64,000 bases of DNA, from the NCBI GenBank assembly GCA_025526995.1, contig JAHLKG010000001.1:1426001-1490000 (forward strand). The letters run 5' to 3'. The notes under the pieces were generated by a model, which did no database searches, was not told where the DNA came from, and saw only the letters and a program-made list of their open reading frames with translations. The position numbers were made by a program, and so were the translations under genes. Positions within the stretch are counted from its first letter, which is position 1. Each line of letters starts with the position of its first letter. The stretch is from Powellomyces hirtus (taxonomy: Eukaryota; Chytridiomycota; Chytridiomycetes; Spizellomycetales; Powellomycetaceae). Below are positions 46,875 through 59,138 of this stretch, one piece after another.

Positions 46875-49104
46875 TTAGACCAAGAACGCTTGGACAAGGG
46901 CTGCGACTGGGGAACCGGTGACGGCCGGCAGGGACAAGCCCTTGCCTCCTTCTTCGGCAGAGCCCGCAATATCCAAGTGAGTGTAGGAGATGGGCTTCTC
47001 GGAGTCGAGGTCGTGGTGAGGTGCGATTCCGGAGGCGATGGCCATGAACGCGGCAGGGAATTGGTGTCCGCGGCTTGTCATAGTACTGGCCAGATCGTTG
47101 GCTTGAACGACGTCCTCGGTCGACGAGCCGGGAGCGATGAACTGCAACAAAGGGATCCAAATGGACCAGGTCAACAGACGGATTGTAAGCACCAATCAGG
47201 AGGGAAAGAGCGCACCTCATAGTCCTCGCGGCGGAGGGTAGACAATTCGAATGGATCGCCAACAACGTGACCCGCCTTGACGAGTCGGTCGGGGATTCCG
47301 TGTTCCCGCGATGCGCCGTTTCCGAGGGCGATTGCGTACGGGCCGACTGCGCGCACAGCGTGGCCTGAAGAAGAGTAGAGATTGTGGGTAAGACCACAAC
47401 CTGTATTCTTAGATAGTCTGCTTTGCCTACCTGTCAGCGTGGCGACCGTAAATAGGTGGGACGGGACGGAGGCGTATTTGGGTTCGAGGGCACGCTCCTT
47501 TGCGGCGGCAAGAAGATCGACCATAACCATACGACCTTCGGCGTCTGTGAAATTCCAATGAAATATCAGAAAACCACTGACGAGTTCAGCAGACAGTTGT
47601 CCCTGCGAGACAGAGCAAAACACCTACCAGTATTGCCTGAGGGTGACAGAGTGGGACACAAGAGGTATCAAAGATCAGTACATGGAAGGATGGCAATAGT
47701 AGTACCAAAGTGAGAAGTTAATACGAACCAATCAGAGCTGTAGGCAGAAGGAGAGGCAGAAGGACGGCACTATTTAGCATGAAATCAACAGCGGGACGCT
47801 GGCCAAGAGCAACATCAAAGACCAGTACTCGTACCTCTGACACCAGCGCGCGAAACAATAATCTCGTCACTAACGTATCCATCAGCGCCACAGCTGTTAC
47901 GCACAAAGCCAAGTTCGGCCACGATGTTGACGTGGGTGGGCTTCAAGAGAGACACTGTCTTAAGAAACCCGGCGCAAGCCGTGGCACCGCACTTGTCGCG
48001 GGACATTCCTCGCATATGACCACCAGCCTTGATGTCAAGACCTCCGGTGTCGTAAGTGACACTAAATAAAGGCTCGATTTTAGATGAGCATGCAGATTGT
48101 ACTCAAATTTACGGTACATACCCCTTTCCGATCAGGAAAATGTTTTCCTTCACAGCGGATGGCTCTGGGGAGTGATATTCGAGCTTGACGACGGCAGGGA
48201 AGTGCCTGGGGACCACAAGAGAAGCGCGGGTGACGGCATGGAGCATAGGGTACTCCTTCTTGATGGTATCAACATCCTTCATGACGGTGACAGACACATC
48301 CGAGCCTTTGAAGGCCGCCTCGACGTATTCGACGGCGCGAAGCGGCGTCATGCGTTCGGGATCCGCGCCACCCATATCCTTAGCGACCCTTCGGCCCTCT
48401 TCGACGGCAGATGCAAACTTGACAGCCTGCTGCGCAAACTCGTCAGAGTTCTCCTCAATGGCAATACCAATCTCTTCGAACGACTCTTCGGATTTGCCTT
48501 GTGCGCGCAAATGTTCTCGAGTTTGCAGCGGCTGGTAAGCTTCGGCAAGGAGGCCAAGAAGAGTGACCTCAACGAACTTTGCATAGTCGCGCTTCACGCG
48601 AGCCGTTGCAACGCTCGATGCACCAGTAGAAGGTGTGCCACAGAGCAAGACGATAGGGCGCTTGACACCAGCGGCCCGCGTTCTGGCAAGACCGGCTCTG
48701 GCTGCGTCCGAGTACCTACGCACATCGTCCTGAAACGAAGGCAATTTAAATCCTCAAAATCCTCACTTCGCAGGGAAGGCAATCCCAAGGTCCGGCGCTC
48801 CCAGTCCGGAACGTTACTGACAACTTACCACATCACCATGGAGCGAGCCAGTTGCACTGAAAACAATCCTCGATCCTGGCGCGTCGGGGGAGCAGACAAA
48901 GGACACCCCCTTTCCAAACGAGGCATCAGCCTTCGAGGCATCTTGAACGACCTGGGCCAACGGCTTGAAGGCACCTGCGGTCGTGGCGGGAAGGACGGAA
49001 GACAGCTTGGAGTAAATGACCAACAGACCATCATACGAAGACTGCGCGCCGAGGGCAGCAGCGAGCTTAGGAGCGAGGACCGGGACAAGACGTGGCAGGA
49101 CCAT
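46875..49104 (-). CDS. M17 family leucyl aminopeptidase
   Basis: Metallo-aminopeptidase of family M17. The ATG at 49102-49104 gives MVLPRLVPVLAPKLAAALGA. The N-terminal domain is divergent. The catalytic domain joins over an intron (about 48050-48110): LIGKG plus VTYDTGGLDIKAGGHMRGMS, the first two metal-ligand residues and the active-site Lys. Further metal ligands lie in RVLNTDAEGRMVMVDLLAAA, containing the active-site Arg. Other blocks are VNIVAELGFVRNSC, HLFTVATLTGHAVRAVGPYA and RREDYEFIAPGSSTEDVVQA. The C-terminus is THLDIAGSAEEGGKGLSLPA. The order of motifs is complete, so the enzyme is probably active. The KGVTYD/NTDAEGR spelling is close to animal LAP/NPEPL1-like enzymes; cytosolic or mitochondrial location is unclear. 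Several introns (47200-47790) were placed only approximately. Confidence 0.85.
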
Positions 49105-49501
49105 GTTTGCGTATCTTAGGAAAGAAGGGGGGAGAGGTGAGATGAGTCTACGACAGAGGAGGAAGGAAGGAAGGAAGGAGGGTGTGCGAGAGAGAGGCCT
49201 GTTGTGGCTTTGCAATGAGTCACGTGTTACACGCGCCTGAATTTAGCACATGCTACATGTGGGATGGCCCTAAATACAGGATCGCCAAGGGGCGGCCAAA
49301 AGTGTCAATTTCCACGAGTATTTTCGCCATTTCCACACATTTCGGCGACAAGGTTACCTCACATATCGATATACAGAGGGTTCATATTCAACACATCCTC
49401 ATACGTATCTATAAACGGGTCGGGGGTTCACAATCGGAATTTGTTTGCTGAGGAATTCAAGTGTCAAGCCAGTGCCAATTCATACCGAATATCGTGATAG
49501 G
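49105..49501. promoter_or_regulatory. Divergent promoter: M17 aminopeptidase / SLM1-like
   Basis: 397 bp between start codons. Contains a GGAAGGAA repeat stretch (about 49164-49179) near the aminopeptidase side. No gene was seen. Confidence 0.35.
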
Positions 49502-51798
49502 ATGGCGTCAGGAAGGCCTTCAGTGGATAGTATGGGCCCATCAAGCGTTGTCCAAAAGGCACCTTTCGCGGATAACCCAACACACGGCTTGGTGCCACTG
49601 AGTGCAACAGAGGTATTGGGTCACATGTGCGTCCTGTCTCGGAAAGAAGGCATTTGCTAAGGGTTTTGTGATGGTTGTCACAGATCTTTCTCGTTCGTCT
49701 GGGAGGTTGGGCCACGCTTGTCAGGCGACTTATGATGCAATTTGAGATGATCGTCGAGCATCACAAACGGGTAGCAGAGGCGTACGGAAAATGCGCCAGA
49801 GAGTTCGCAGTGCCGATTACTTCCAAAGAAGGCAACCCTGTGTTTGGACGGGACGAAAGTTGCCAATATCTGTTTCAAAACATTCAGTCCTCGCACATAA
49901 AGGCATCGCAAGAGAACACAGAGGCTGCGTCCATGCTTGAGATGCATGTCCTCCCAAATCTGCGATCCCTACTTGCTGATCTCCGACGGAAAGCGGGCGA
50001 TTCCGACAAGGAGTGGGTATCGCTCGACCGTGAGCTTGCCAGAGACAGGGATATGTACGTCAAATACGAAGCGCAGCTAAAGCTGGCTCTTGCCAAACAC
50101 AATGGGGAAGTCCCTGACGGTGCAGACAAAGACTCAACTGCCGCGTCAAGAGATCCGTGGGCCGCCAACATTGGTGAGTGCCCAATGCCAGGAGCCATTA
50201 GTCACAGCATCAGCAGTGACAGCCGATTATGACTCTAATGTTCTTCCCACGCAGCGCTGAAAAAACACATTGCCACATGCGTTCACAAACAGGACCACTA
50301 CCGGGCTGTATTACTGGCTCAACAGGAACACTTTGCCACCTTCGAGTCAACGATCGTGCAAACACTCCGCGTTGTCCTGTCCACATTCTTCGATTGGCAA
50401 AAAAAAGATCTCGATGCATCTCACGATGTCTTCAAAAAGCTCAAGGCTACTTTGCACACCCTAGATGTGGCGCGAGATTGGGACTCGTTCCGAAAACGTC
50501 ACATGGATCGCATCATCGAAAAAGACACGCGAACGCTCAATGAAGGTGACATAATATATGACGGCCGTGAGAACGCTCTGGTCGCGTCGGATAAAGAGGG
50601 CATCTTGTACCGCCGTGAATCGGGCATGAAGTTTGGGTTCCGCAAAGCCTGGAAGGATACGCTGGTCGTGGTCACTTCTGCCAACTACTTGCACGCCCTT
50701 CCACCTTCCTTCTCGCAAACGGCTTTTTCAACGTCCAGCTCCTCACTGCCGGATCAACAAGAGGATGCTAATAGCTCAAAAATAGGTCCTGAGCTGAGCT
50801 TGTACCTTCCTGACTGCGTCATTGGACCGCTGATGATGAACGAGAAGGAACCGGAAGAGTTCATCATCCAGCAGAAGGCTGGTGGTATGTTCGGAGGTGA
50901 AAAGAAGCACAAGGTAGTTGTCCGGAGCTCGCAGTGCAAGAATGATCTACAATGTGTCTAACAGTTTTCCAATCTTTTGTGTCTATCGCAGTTCAAAGGC
51001 GCGAATATGGATCAATCAGCAATGTGGTGGGCTTATCTCAATGAAAGAGTGCGCATGGCTAAACCGCAACCACAACCGACAGCAAACACATTTGCCGCTA
51101 AACCCGCCACACCCTCCGCGGCTCCGTCACGGCAGTCAACGAGCTCGGTTGGTCAAACGGTGGACCCATTAGTAGGCGCCGTGGTCGACCCGCCAAGAAG
51201 CAATCCGCTCCATAAACCCATCCGGCATAATCCCGATCCCTTAGGCGCTTCGGTCGCTGTCAAGGCTGCAACGGCGACATCAATTCACAGCAAACCGCTC
51301 ACTCCATCACGATCATCACCTGCGCCACAAGCAGTCAAAGTCGTGCCATCTTCTTCAAGTCCGATTCCTTCCTCCGCTCCCGTTAGTCTCATCATCAAAG
51401 GCGCTCCTCCGAACAAACCTCAATATCATGACCCGGACGGCGAAGATTTTGAGATCGGGCAAAATCTGGACGACAAAGACTCTGAAGAGGAGGACAATCA
51501 ACCTTTGCACGTTCACCTCGGAAAACCATCTGCTGCGCCTACCTTCATTACGTCGGATCCGTCGCTCTCCCTTGCACAGCAGATGGAAGCCGCCCTCTCA
51601 AAATCCGCGACCGACGCCGAACCCGGCCCGGCAGGGGACGCCTTTGGGTACACCAGCCCGCACGAACACACCACCTCAGAGATGTGGAGCTCTCCGGTTG
51701 CAGACTTCTCGTGGGAAGCGCCCGCCAAAGGGGTGGTTACCATACCACACCTTGGCGAGTTGGACGAGGATGAAATGGGAGGCGGGGCGTGGGCGTAA
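49502..51798 (+). CDS. SLM1: SLM1/2-like BAR-PH domain phosphoinositide effector
   Basis: The ATG at 49502 starts MASGRPSVDSMGPSSVVQKA. An intron (about 49613-49680) joins ATE to IFLVRLGGWATLVRRLMMQF, the start of an F-BAR-like helical bundle (VEHHKRVAEAYGKCAREFAV; EMHVLPNLRSLLADLRRKAG; KDRDMYVKYEAQLKLA-type helix). An intron near 50175-50254 leads to further coils (FATFESTIVQTLRVVLSTFF; LDASHDVFKKLKATLHTLDV). The PH domain starts at EGILYRRESGMKFGFRKAWK, continues DTLVVVTSANYLHALPP and LSLYLPDCVIGPL, and after an intron (about 50915-50992) gives FKGANMDQSAMWWAYLNERV. A Pro/Ser-rich acidic tail ends ELDEDEMGGGAWA. In yeast, Slm proteins bind PI(4,5)P2 at eisosomes and serve TORC2 and calcineurin signalling. 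Role inferred. Confidence 0.8.
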
Positions 51799-52021
51799 AG
51801 ACTCATTGAGACATCATTTACTTAACAGAATACATAGCTTGCATATATCCTGTATTTCAAACGAAGCTACTGGCACATATTGTCGCAACAAAGATCTCAT
51901 AGAGGGGCCTGGTTAGACATGAAAAATTATCCACAGCTATTTACATTTCACGAGACAAATCGTTCTACATAAAAATTGCGATCGGCGGTGGGGGAATTCA
52001 GAAAGGCTCGGAACTGCGGTG

Positions 52022-55000
52022 TTACTCGGCGTCTTCCGTAATAGCAGGGCAGCTGACCTGCACGCCGTCACCGTGAAGCGTCTCTTGGTCCAATTTGGCG
52101 GAGAGGGCAGCAGCGGTGGCACGGCAGTCATCGGGGTGCTCGGGCGTGATTTTGAAATCAGGCGGACTTCGTGTGATTTCGGGCACAATCCTGACCATGA
52201 CCTGATCAAAGATGCGAATCGTCTGCGTAAGCACTGTGGCGGCATCAAACTTTCTCTTGGTGGCGCTTTTGATTGGAAATTTGTTTGACCGGTCGGTTGG
52301 TTTCCTAGGCGTAACTTCATTGGCAGCTCCAGTAGCGTCCTCCCCGGATTTGCCTTCACAATCCTCGCTGATTTGCAGTCTCTCAATATCCTCAGCGAGT
52401 CCGTTAACCATGTTTGTCGAATTGCGTTTCTTCCAATGTATTCTCAGTGCAGGAACGACGCCTGGGACAGTTTCGACTCCAACTGCGTCCCCCATCTCAA
52501 TGGCATCCTCGATCCAGATCCTTTTCTCAAGGCCGTAATCCTGAATCAGCACGTCAAAGCTTCGCGGCCCAACGTTGTGTACCACCGCATTAACAAGGAT
52601 GCCAGGTTTGAGTTCTGTCTTCTCCTGCGACTCGCGGTGACGGGCAGCTTCCTTTTCGCAAAGCTTTGTCAAATAGGCGCACAGATAAAGCTTCTGACTG
52701 GCTTCCTGTGCCTCCTTCGATCCTTCCTTCCGGTCATTGCAGCGCTTTGCGACTATCGCGACTTCCTTTGGATCATATACATCACCAGGCGTGCCATCGC
52801 AGACGGCTTCCAGCATACGGTGAACCATCAAATCACAATAGCGACGAATGGGAGATGTGAAATGGGTATAAAGTGGCACGTTCAGCGCAAAGTGACGCCA
52901 GGCATTGATGTCAAGAGATCCGGTTGAGAAGTATTTTGCCCGCTGCATGGGTTTGATGCAGAGTTGCCTCATTACCGTGCGTTTCTCAGGGTCCGTGATG
53001 GCCTCGAACGATTTTTGCAACGAGCTCGATGATTCAGGGTCAATAACATAACCCAACTTAGCGGCAAATTCAACGAATTCGTTCAAGCCCTTGGTCTTTG
53101 GCGGCCTGTGGTTGCGAAGCATTGCTCCGTTGGGGAAACGTTCAGCAATCTTCTGGGCAACTGCCATGTTCGCCAGCAACATAAATTCCTCGATCAGCTT
53201 GTTCGAATCCTTGATCTGATAGACTCCAACGCTGATTGGGTTTCCAAAGTCATCAATGCCGAACCAGAGCTTCACGTTTTGCATGGACAGAGCTCCGCCC
53301 TCAAAGCGTCTCGTCCTCATCATTCTACTGAACTCATACAAGCGCAGCGTGTCGGCTTTAATGTCCTCAACCGTTGTGTTGCCCGAAATCTCGACTTCCG
53401 GCAGGCCGTCCCAAGTTTGACCTTCAATCAATCGTTGAGCGTGATCATAGCTCAATTTAGCACATGATTTAATGATAGTACGGCCAAACCAAGGTTTGTC
53501 GAGGATCCTCGCGGAGGAATCCATTCTCCAGACAACAGAGAACGCAAGGCGCTCAACTCCCGGGTTCAGGGAACACAGCTCTTCACAAAGTAGGCGAGGC
53601 AGCATTGGAATAGCTTTCTGCACGAGGTACACGGTTGTGGCACGGCTTCTAGCCTCGACGTCCAACGCTGAACCCGGACGTACAAAATATGCAACATCAG
53701 CAATGTGAACGCCGATTTCAAAAGTCCCATCGCCCATAGATTTGACTGAGACCGCATCGTCAAGATCGCGTGCTGTCTGGGGATCGATCGAGAAGATTCG
53801 CTCTTCTCGGAAGTCACGACGTTTCGCATACTCGTGCTCCGGAATCTTCCATGGGGTAGCTGGCAAACAAGCCAGGACTTCATCCGAAAATTCGTCCCAC
53901 ACGACTCCAGCGTCGACCAGTAAAGCCGCGGACTCGATCGATATTTCGCCCATCTGTCCCAAGGTACCTGTGACAGCCCCGAGAGGATATTGTTCTTTCG
54001 CAGGCCATTTTCGGACGGTGGCCTTGAAGAGGATGTTTCCAAAAGCAGCAGGGTCGGACAGAAAATCGCGCGGCGCGTCTTCAACAGGTATGGCAATGAG
54101 TGGGGCACGCCGATCAGTCTGCAAAGGACCAGAAATCAGGACTCGGTCTTTACACACAGTGCAAAGCGTATTCACTAGACCTTACCGGTTTGAACCAAAG
54201 AATTCGTGGAGGCCTGTCTTGGCCTCGTGTCAATGTCCGCTCTCGTGATTGTCCATTTGGCAGATCGAAGCCCAAGGTCCCCGCAAAGGCCTGATCGGGC
54301 TTTCTTTCCATGATGTAGACTACCTTGCCATATACTCTTTTCTCTTCTACATCGGTAATTATTCAAATTAGCAATTCTCTGCATGTCATCTTATTGATAT
54401 TTACGCTCTTACCTTTGATTGGCTCGCTTTCCGTGACATTATCGGAAGTGTCGTTGTCGTCGGCTAAGCCATCCTGGACAACATCGCATTTTGCTTGCCT
54501 TTCGAGGTTATCCACTCTCCGCTTTTCCTGCCTTCCGTTTTCGCCATTGATTTCTCGTTTCAATTCCTCTCCTTCCAATACTCGAATAACCACAACGTCT
54601 CCTTCCAGAGCGCGGTTTCTACTCTTAACTCCACACAGGTAGATATCGTTGTCGTCTTCTTGATCCACTAAGGTAACATATGCATCGAATCGATTGCGTT
54701 TATTGATGCGCAGGGAGCCTTTGAAAAAAGCGCCGTCCTTGATTCCCTGATTCACTTTCGCGAGCGAGTAATACCTAATAAACGCTGTTAGTAAGGTTGT
54801 GAATGAGGTGGCCCCGATATGCGCATTTTGACTCACTCTTCATAGTACGGTGTCCTTTGATAATCACGAGAGCTACTTGTGTTTGTAACGTCTGTCCAAA
54901 GTCGTCGGCCGGCGGGCGACCCCCCGGAGTTATTCTGATACGCCACAAAATCGCGCCCATTTGGCCGGGCACTTACAGGACTCCCTCCGTATCTTGATGC

Positions 55001-56188
55001 TGGGTCTGTTTCTTTGAAACCTCTGCCCGATTTGGGGGGCGTTTCGATTTTTCCTACGTTCCGCGGGTTGCTTCTCCAATTATCAACCTCAGAGCGCTTA
55101 ACCGGCTCCCCTTCACAGGTGATGTCACCTGGGTTCTCGAACTTCGCACGAGTACGAACTGCGGCTCGCATTGAGTGGGGGCTTTTCGTTTCAGGTGTCC
55201 GATCAAAGTCCTTTTTCTTGCGACCAAGATGAGGACTGCTCTTGCTTTTGTTCAATGAATGCCCATCCGAGTCCTCATGATTTCTGCGGCCATTGAACTG
55301 CATGTACACTCCTTCCGGTTCATTTGCGATGTTGGTGTGTGACTTCTTCCGCTCTGCAGATTTCCCGTAGAAGGAACTGTCACCGTTCCGAGCCGTTCGG
55401 CTTTGAAGCCCGTCCGCAGCGGCGTCCAAAGTGCTTTGCGAAAAACGCCGCTGTGAGATTTTGGGACCTTTTCCCACCACGGGTGATCGTTCAGATGTTG
55501 CAGCCAATCCCAAGCCCCTGTCGGCTAATAACGGTTCCTTCTGCCTCGCATTGTTAGCGCCCGTGACATGTCTGTCGATTCCGTTTCTGTAAATGTCCGA
55601 TGAAGCACCCATGTTGAGACGACTGACTGACGGAATCCCATGAATGCCGCTTGCAGGTGACGCAGTGATATCCTCTTCCCTTTCAAACATTGCCAATTTA
55701 GTTTTCTGATCCTTAGGGCCTTTTCGTGCGCTCCCCTGCGCAGGCCTGACCCGCCAATCCACGTTCTTCACTAGATCTTCGAACTCATAAACCTCCTCAG
55801 AACTTTCGGATACCACAAGCTCCGACGCATTCACGAGCTTTCCGACGCGCCAATTGCTGTTATGGGCCTTTCCAATGCCACTCTGACGCTCTGTGGCGGG
55901 CTCGTGGACCAGATGGGAAGCGCTGGGTAGAATTCTACTGCCTGACGTTGCCCTGTTTCTCCGCTTTGATTTTCCGCCAATCGGAGGTGACGTGTCAGAG
56001 TTGGAAACGCCATTCGAAGTGATGTTGATGCTCGTGCTTTCCGCCGACGTGGCGACACGAGTTTCCGGTTGAACAGCAGTAGGTTTGTTCTTTTTTGCGG
56101 TAAATTGGCGAGTTTTGTTGCGAACTTTTGTGGTCCGCGCAGGTGCAGATGCAGGGCCGCCGGCGACGTCCATAGATGAATTGAGCAT
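52022..56188 (-). CDS. DIS3L2: DIS3L2-like RNB-family 3'-5' exoribonuclease
   Basis: The ATG at 56186-56188 (MLNSSMDVAGGPASAPART) starts a long disordered N-terminal extension (about 400 codons) rich in Ser, Arg and Lys. Cold-shock domain parts follow: INKRNRFDAYVTLVDQEDDN and IYLCGVKSRNRALEGDVVVI, then RVYGKVVYIMERK in the next exon. The RNB catalytic core has RIFSIDPQTARDLDDAVSV with the acidic Mg2+ site kept (IDP...DLDD), then IGVHIADVAYFVRPGSALDV, TVYLVQKAIPMLPRLLCEEL, EFMLLANMAVAQKIAERFPN, RNHRPPKTKGLNEFVEFAAK and LYTHFTSPIRRYCDLMVHRM. An S1-like end follows (VHNVGPRSFDVLIQDYGLEK). No PIN domain is present, so it is DIS3L2/SSD1-type; the intact acidic site favours an active DIS3L2 over inactive Ssd1. 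Expected substrates are uridylated RNAs in cytoplasm. Introns lie near 54160-54190, 54320-54410 and 54770-54840. Confidence 0.88.
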
Positions 56189-56417
56189 GGTGACGTCTAA
56201 TCAGCCTCTGTTCTGAAGACTCAGTGATGAGTCTGTACTTTTCCTTCTTTTCTCTGCTGAAAAATTGACGAAAGCCTGGACAGACGTTGTTTCGGGGTGT
56301 CGAGCTAAATAGGCTGGCATCAGTGGCTTGCCGAACGCGCGTCAGTCTGTGACTGCTCGCAGTTATCACTTCGAAAACACAAAAAAAAAACAAGAAGGCC
56401 TGCCGGTTGAAAACGAC
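56189..56417. promoter_or_regulatory. Divergent promoter: DIS3L2-like / putative methyltransferase
   Basis: 229 bp between start codons, including an A-run near 56383-56391. Short enough to be a shared bidirectional promoter. Confidence 0.35.
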
Positions 56418-57167
56418 ATGTGGTCCGGAACTCACCTCTACAGCGGTGCTTCAGAAGACGATAGAAGTGCATCAGTGAACGACGCGATACGCCTGCATCA
56501 CTCTCAACACAATGCGGCCGAGATCATCTCACTCTTTGACAAAGATGACAGCCTCCGGTCATCACTCTACTGCATTCGCCCAACCAGCAAAGTCCTGGAC
56601 AGTGTTTTGAAGCAGTGCCTTCATACTGGCGTGGAACAACCAGGGCCGAGCACTTTGCTGTCCATCGGCTCAGCTTCCGGACTGCTGGAATATCTGCTAC
56701 AGCATCGGGCGGGTAACAACCTACGCGTTCTTGGCGTGGATGTTGCGAAAACCAACATATTCTTGCAAGACGACTCGTTCATATGGTTGCCGTTCGGCGC
56801 ATCTACAACTGAAGGTAAGTTATGTCCTGGTTAAGGAGCATCGCTTTCTTCGCGTATAGTACATGCTGGCGGAAAAAAGATAACGTGTGGACTCGCAGCA
56901 AGAAACCAGCTGTCGGACGTGGCTATTGTGTTTGTCTCGTATCTGAGAAGACCAAGTCTGTTACTGGAGTATATGTCGTGCTGTACGTCTGCACACACGA
57001 TCATTGTCCTCGGACCGCGTTCAGAAGACCCGGTGCTCGATGAATGTGTTCGCAAATGGCTCTTGGACTGGGGCCGTGAGAGTGTGATTGAGGAGAGTGG
57101 ATTGCGGCCTTTTGATCAGATGAAGGTGTTCAAAATCAGAACGCCCGGCGATCCAGTGCAGGACTGA
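56418..57167 (+). CDS. Putative Rossmann-fold (SAM-dependent methyltransferase-like) protein
   Basis: The ATG at 56418 (MWSGTHLYSGASEDDRSASV) is chosen because the frame before it has no other ATG. A helical N-terminus precedes STLLSIGSASGLLEYLLQHR, a glycine-rich strand-turn-helix like methyltransferase motif I, and NNLRVLGVDV with an acidic residue at the motif II position. An intron (about 56815-56859) joins STTE to VHAGGKKITCGLAARNQLSD, followed by VAIVFVSYLRRPSLLLEYM and HTIIVLGPRSEDPVLDECVR, then a C-terminal strand LRPFDQMKVFKIRTPGD. The overall fold order suits a class I methyltransferase, but no substrate-specific motif was recognised. Function is unknown. Confidence 0.55.
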
Positions 57168-57583
57168 GATAGCAACAGCAGATAGGTTAAGTCCCAAGAT
57201 CTGGCGGTTCCTCGACAGTCTCTGTGCTTGTGACGGCAGAAGAGTGACCCTAGCAACTGGCGACTTGTGCAAATGACTTGGGAGTTTTCTGCTCTCTGAC
57301 CTTGCTGGTCTGTCATTCTATTGGTGATCACCATTGGTCTTTGCATAGCCGCATGGATAGCCTATGCATCTTATCATTGCGTTGCGTGCTCCTCTCCAGT
57401 TAGCTTGCCGTAGGACTCGGAGGGCCAGCCGAGTTAGAGTAGGCGGAAGCATCAGAGATGCTACTGAAGCAGACCATGCTGACATCGCTGTAGACACACG
57501 CAAATGCCCATATCTTCGTGGGCGACTCCCACTAGCCATGGTGATACTCATTATAGTTATGGCTATTTTAAATAAACTAGAAT
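57168..57583. other. Convergent gap between the methyltransferase-like and cis-prenyltransferase genes
   Basis: 416 bp. A plus-strand frame (57364-57786) spans it and overlaps the prenyltransferase 3' end; it has a hydrophobic patch but no family features, so it is taken as chance. Confidence 0.35.
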
Positions 57584-58784
57584 CTACATATGTTTCCGTA
57601 GCAGCTCTATATAACTATTTACTCGATCTTGACGAACCATCGCGCGCTGGTCTAGGTCGCTCGTTACCGACACAGGTGCCCCCCGTTCATCCCACGATTT
57701 CATTGATAGTCGCGTCCTGTCCGCATGGAGTTGAGGGTAGTTGGCCTGATACGAGAGCAAGATGGGCAGCATGTTCCAAAACGTGAATTCTGGCCATAAG
57801 ACGTCAAGAAAGTGCACTTGACATGATCCAGACACCTACGTAAATGAGGATGAGACACCAAGTGGGGTATGGCAGATCGTCGCACATTGACATTGCATGC
57901 CGAAGGGGGTATAGCTGGTTCACATACCTGCCATAGAAGAAAATCACTTAGTCTTTTCTCGCCGCTCGTCCTGACCAGAACATCCAAATCGGAGTCCTCT
58001 CCCGTTCCCATCAGATTATTCAGCAACGGCTCATCGATGTCGCTCTGCTGGATATGCCCCTCGCGGACGCCCTGCACCGCCAATCCAATAGAATGCGCCA
58101 TTTCATGCCGCGCTGTATACGGACAGCATATGTTGAGGACAGCACGATGGTTGTGTCGAGTTGACGTTTCGGCTCGCATCGCGGCTTCCCGGACGTGAGG
58201 TGGGAGAAGTGACAGGTCTCCCAACACCCGAACACGGATCGAGTACTTTTCCACAATCTCGCTGAAACACATCGCGAATGTGCGTGATCGTCAGTCGTGA
58301 TGGTTGATGCAAATGTACGATCTCTTAGCAGCGAGCGCACCTGTTCTCGGAGAACTCCTCAAACTTCTTACAAGCGAGGTCCATAAGCACGTCAACCTCC
58401 TCCTGTGGTCGCTTGAAATTCTCTATGCTGAATGCGTACACCGTCACTACTCGTACCCCGAGGTTCAAACACCATTCCAGTGTCTGCTCGAAAGCAAATC
58501 TATTCAGACGCAAGAAGCTCACTCCACAAGGTAAAAAAACGCATATCGCATACCTCCTCGAGCTTGCTGCTGCCCATAACATGCCCCACACCGGCTTTGA
58601 CTCCCACTTTCTTAGCATATCGTCGGTTTCCGTCCATGATGAAAGCCACATGTTTCGGAACAGGCCCGGACCGCAAAAGCCTGATCAGTGAGTCCTGCAC
58701 GAAATTCTTTGCTCTGGAAAACAATGACGGCGGAACTTCGTCGACCTTTTGCCGCGCTGAAGACGGTTCATTCGTGCAGGACAT
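57584..58784 (-). CDS. RER2: cis-Prenyltransferase (dehydrodolichyl diphosphate synthase, UPPS family)
   Basis: Makes the long polyprenyl diphosphate precursor of dolichol at the ER. The ATG at 58782-58784 starts [20 protein letters not shown]. Conserved region [21 protein letters not shown] with [12 protein letters not shown] (diphosphate site, catalytic Asp in MDGN). An intron (about 58508-58545) leads to [20 protein letters not shown] and [20 protein letters not shown] (regions II/III). An intron near 58275-58335 leads to [20 protein letters not shown], then [20 protein letters not shown] (region V, usual [15 protein letters not shown]). After an intron: [20 protein letters not shown]. All five blocks are present. 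This is the catalytic Rer2/DHDDS type rather than the Nus1/NgBR partner. The C-terminus is short and basic-poor. Confidence 0.93.
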
Positions 58785-59138
58785 TTTACAGGGCTCTTGG
58801 ACTTCTCCGTAGATAGGTATTCAATGCCGCGACAGCATAATGGGTAAAGGTTTTGGCGATAAATTGCTCTCTATGATAATATTTTTGTGGCATACTGGCA
58901 TACGGTACTGTGCACAAACCGGAGGCGGGGATTGCAACGCGCTCGTCACTCCCCGTCGCCTCCCTTTAGAATCGTCAAAATCGTCACATTCACAAGATAC
59001 ACTTAGCAGCTAGCGAGAATTCATCAACCACAGCCCACAATACAAATAGCGAGAACACCAGTGCGAGAACTTTTTTTTCCAGCCGCTTGTCAGAAAAACC
59101 ACATCTGACGCATTCTGTCGCCTTCACAGTAATCCAAG
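58785..59138. promoter_or_regulatory. Divergent promoter: cis-prenyltransferase / RNASEK
   Basis: 354 bp between start codons. No gene was seen. A T-run lies near 59071-59078. Confidence 0.35.

Noticed and set aside
52022..56188. Calling the RNB protein SSD1
   Set aside because: Ssd1 has lost the catalytic acids; here the IDP...DLDD set is intact, so DIS3L2-like is preferred.
57364..57786. Plus-strand 140-codon frame with a hydrophobic patch between the methyltransferase-like and prenyltransferase genes
   Set aside because: No family features, runs into the prenyltransferase exon on the other strand, and has no supporting splice structure.
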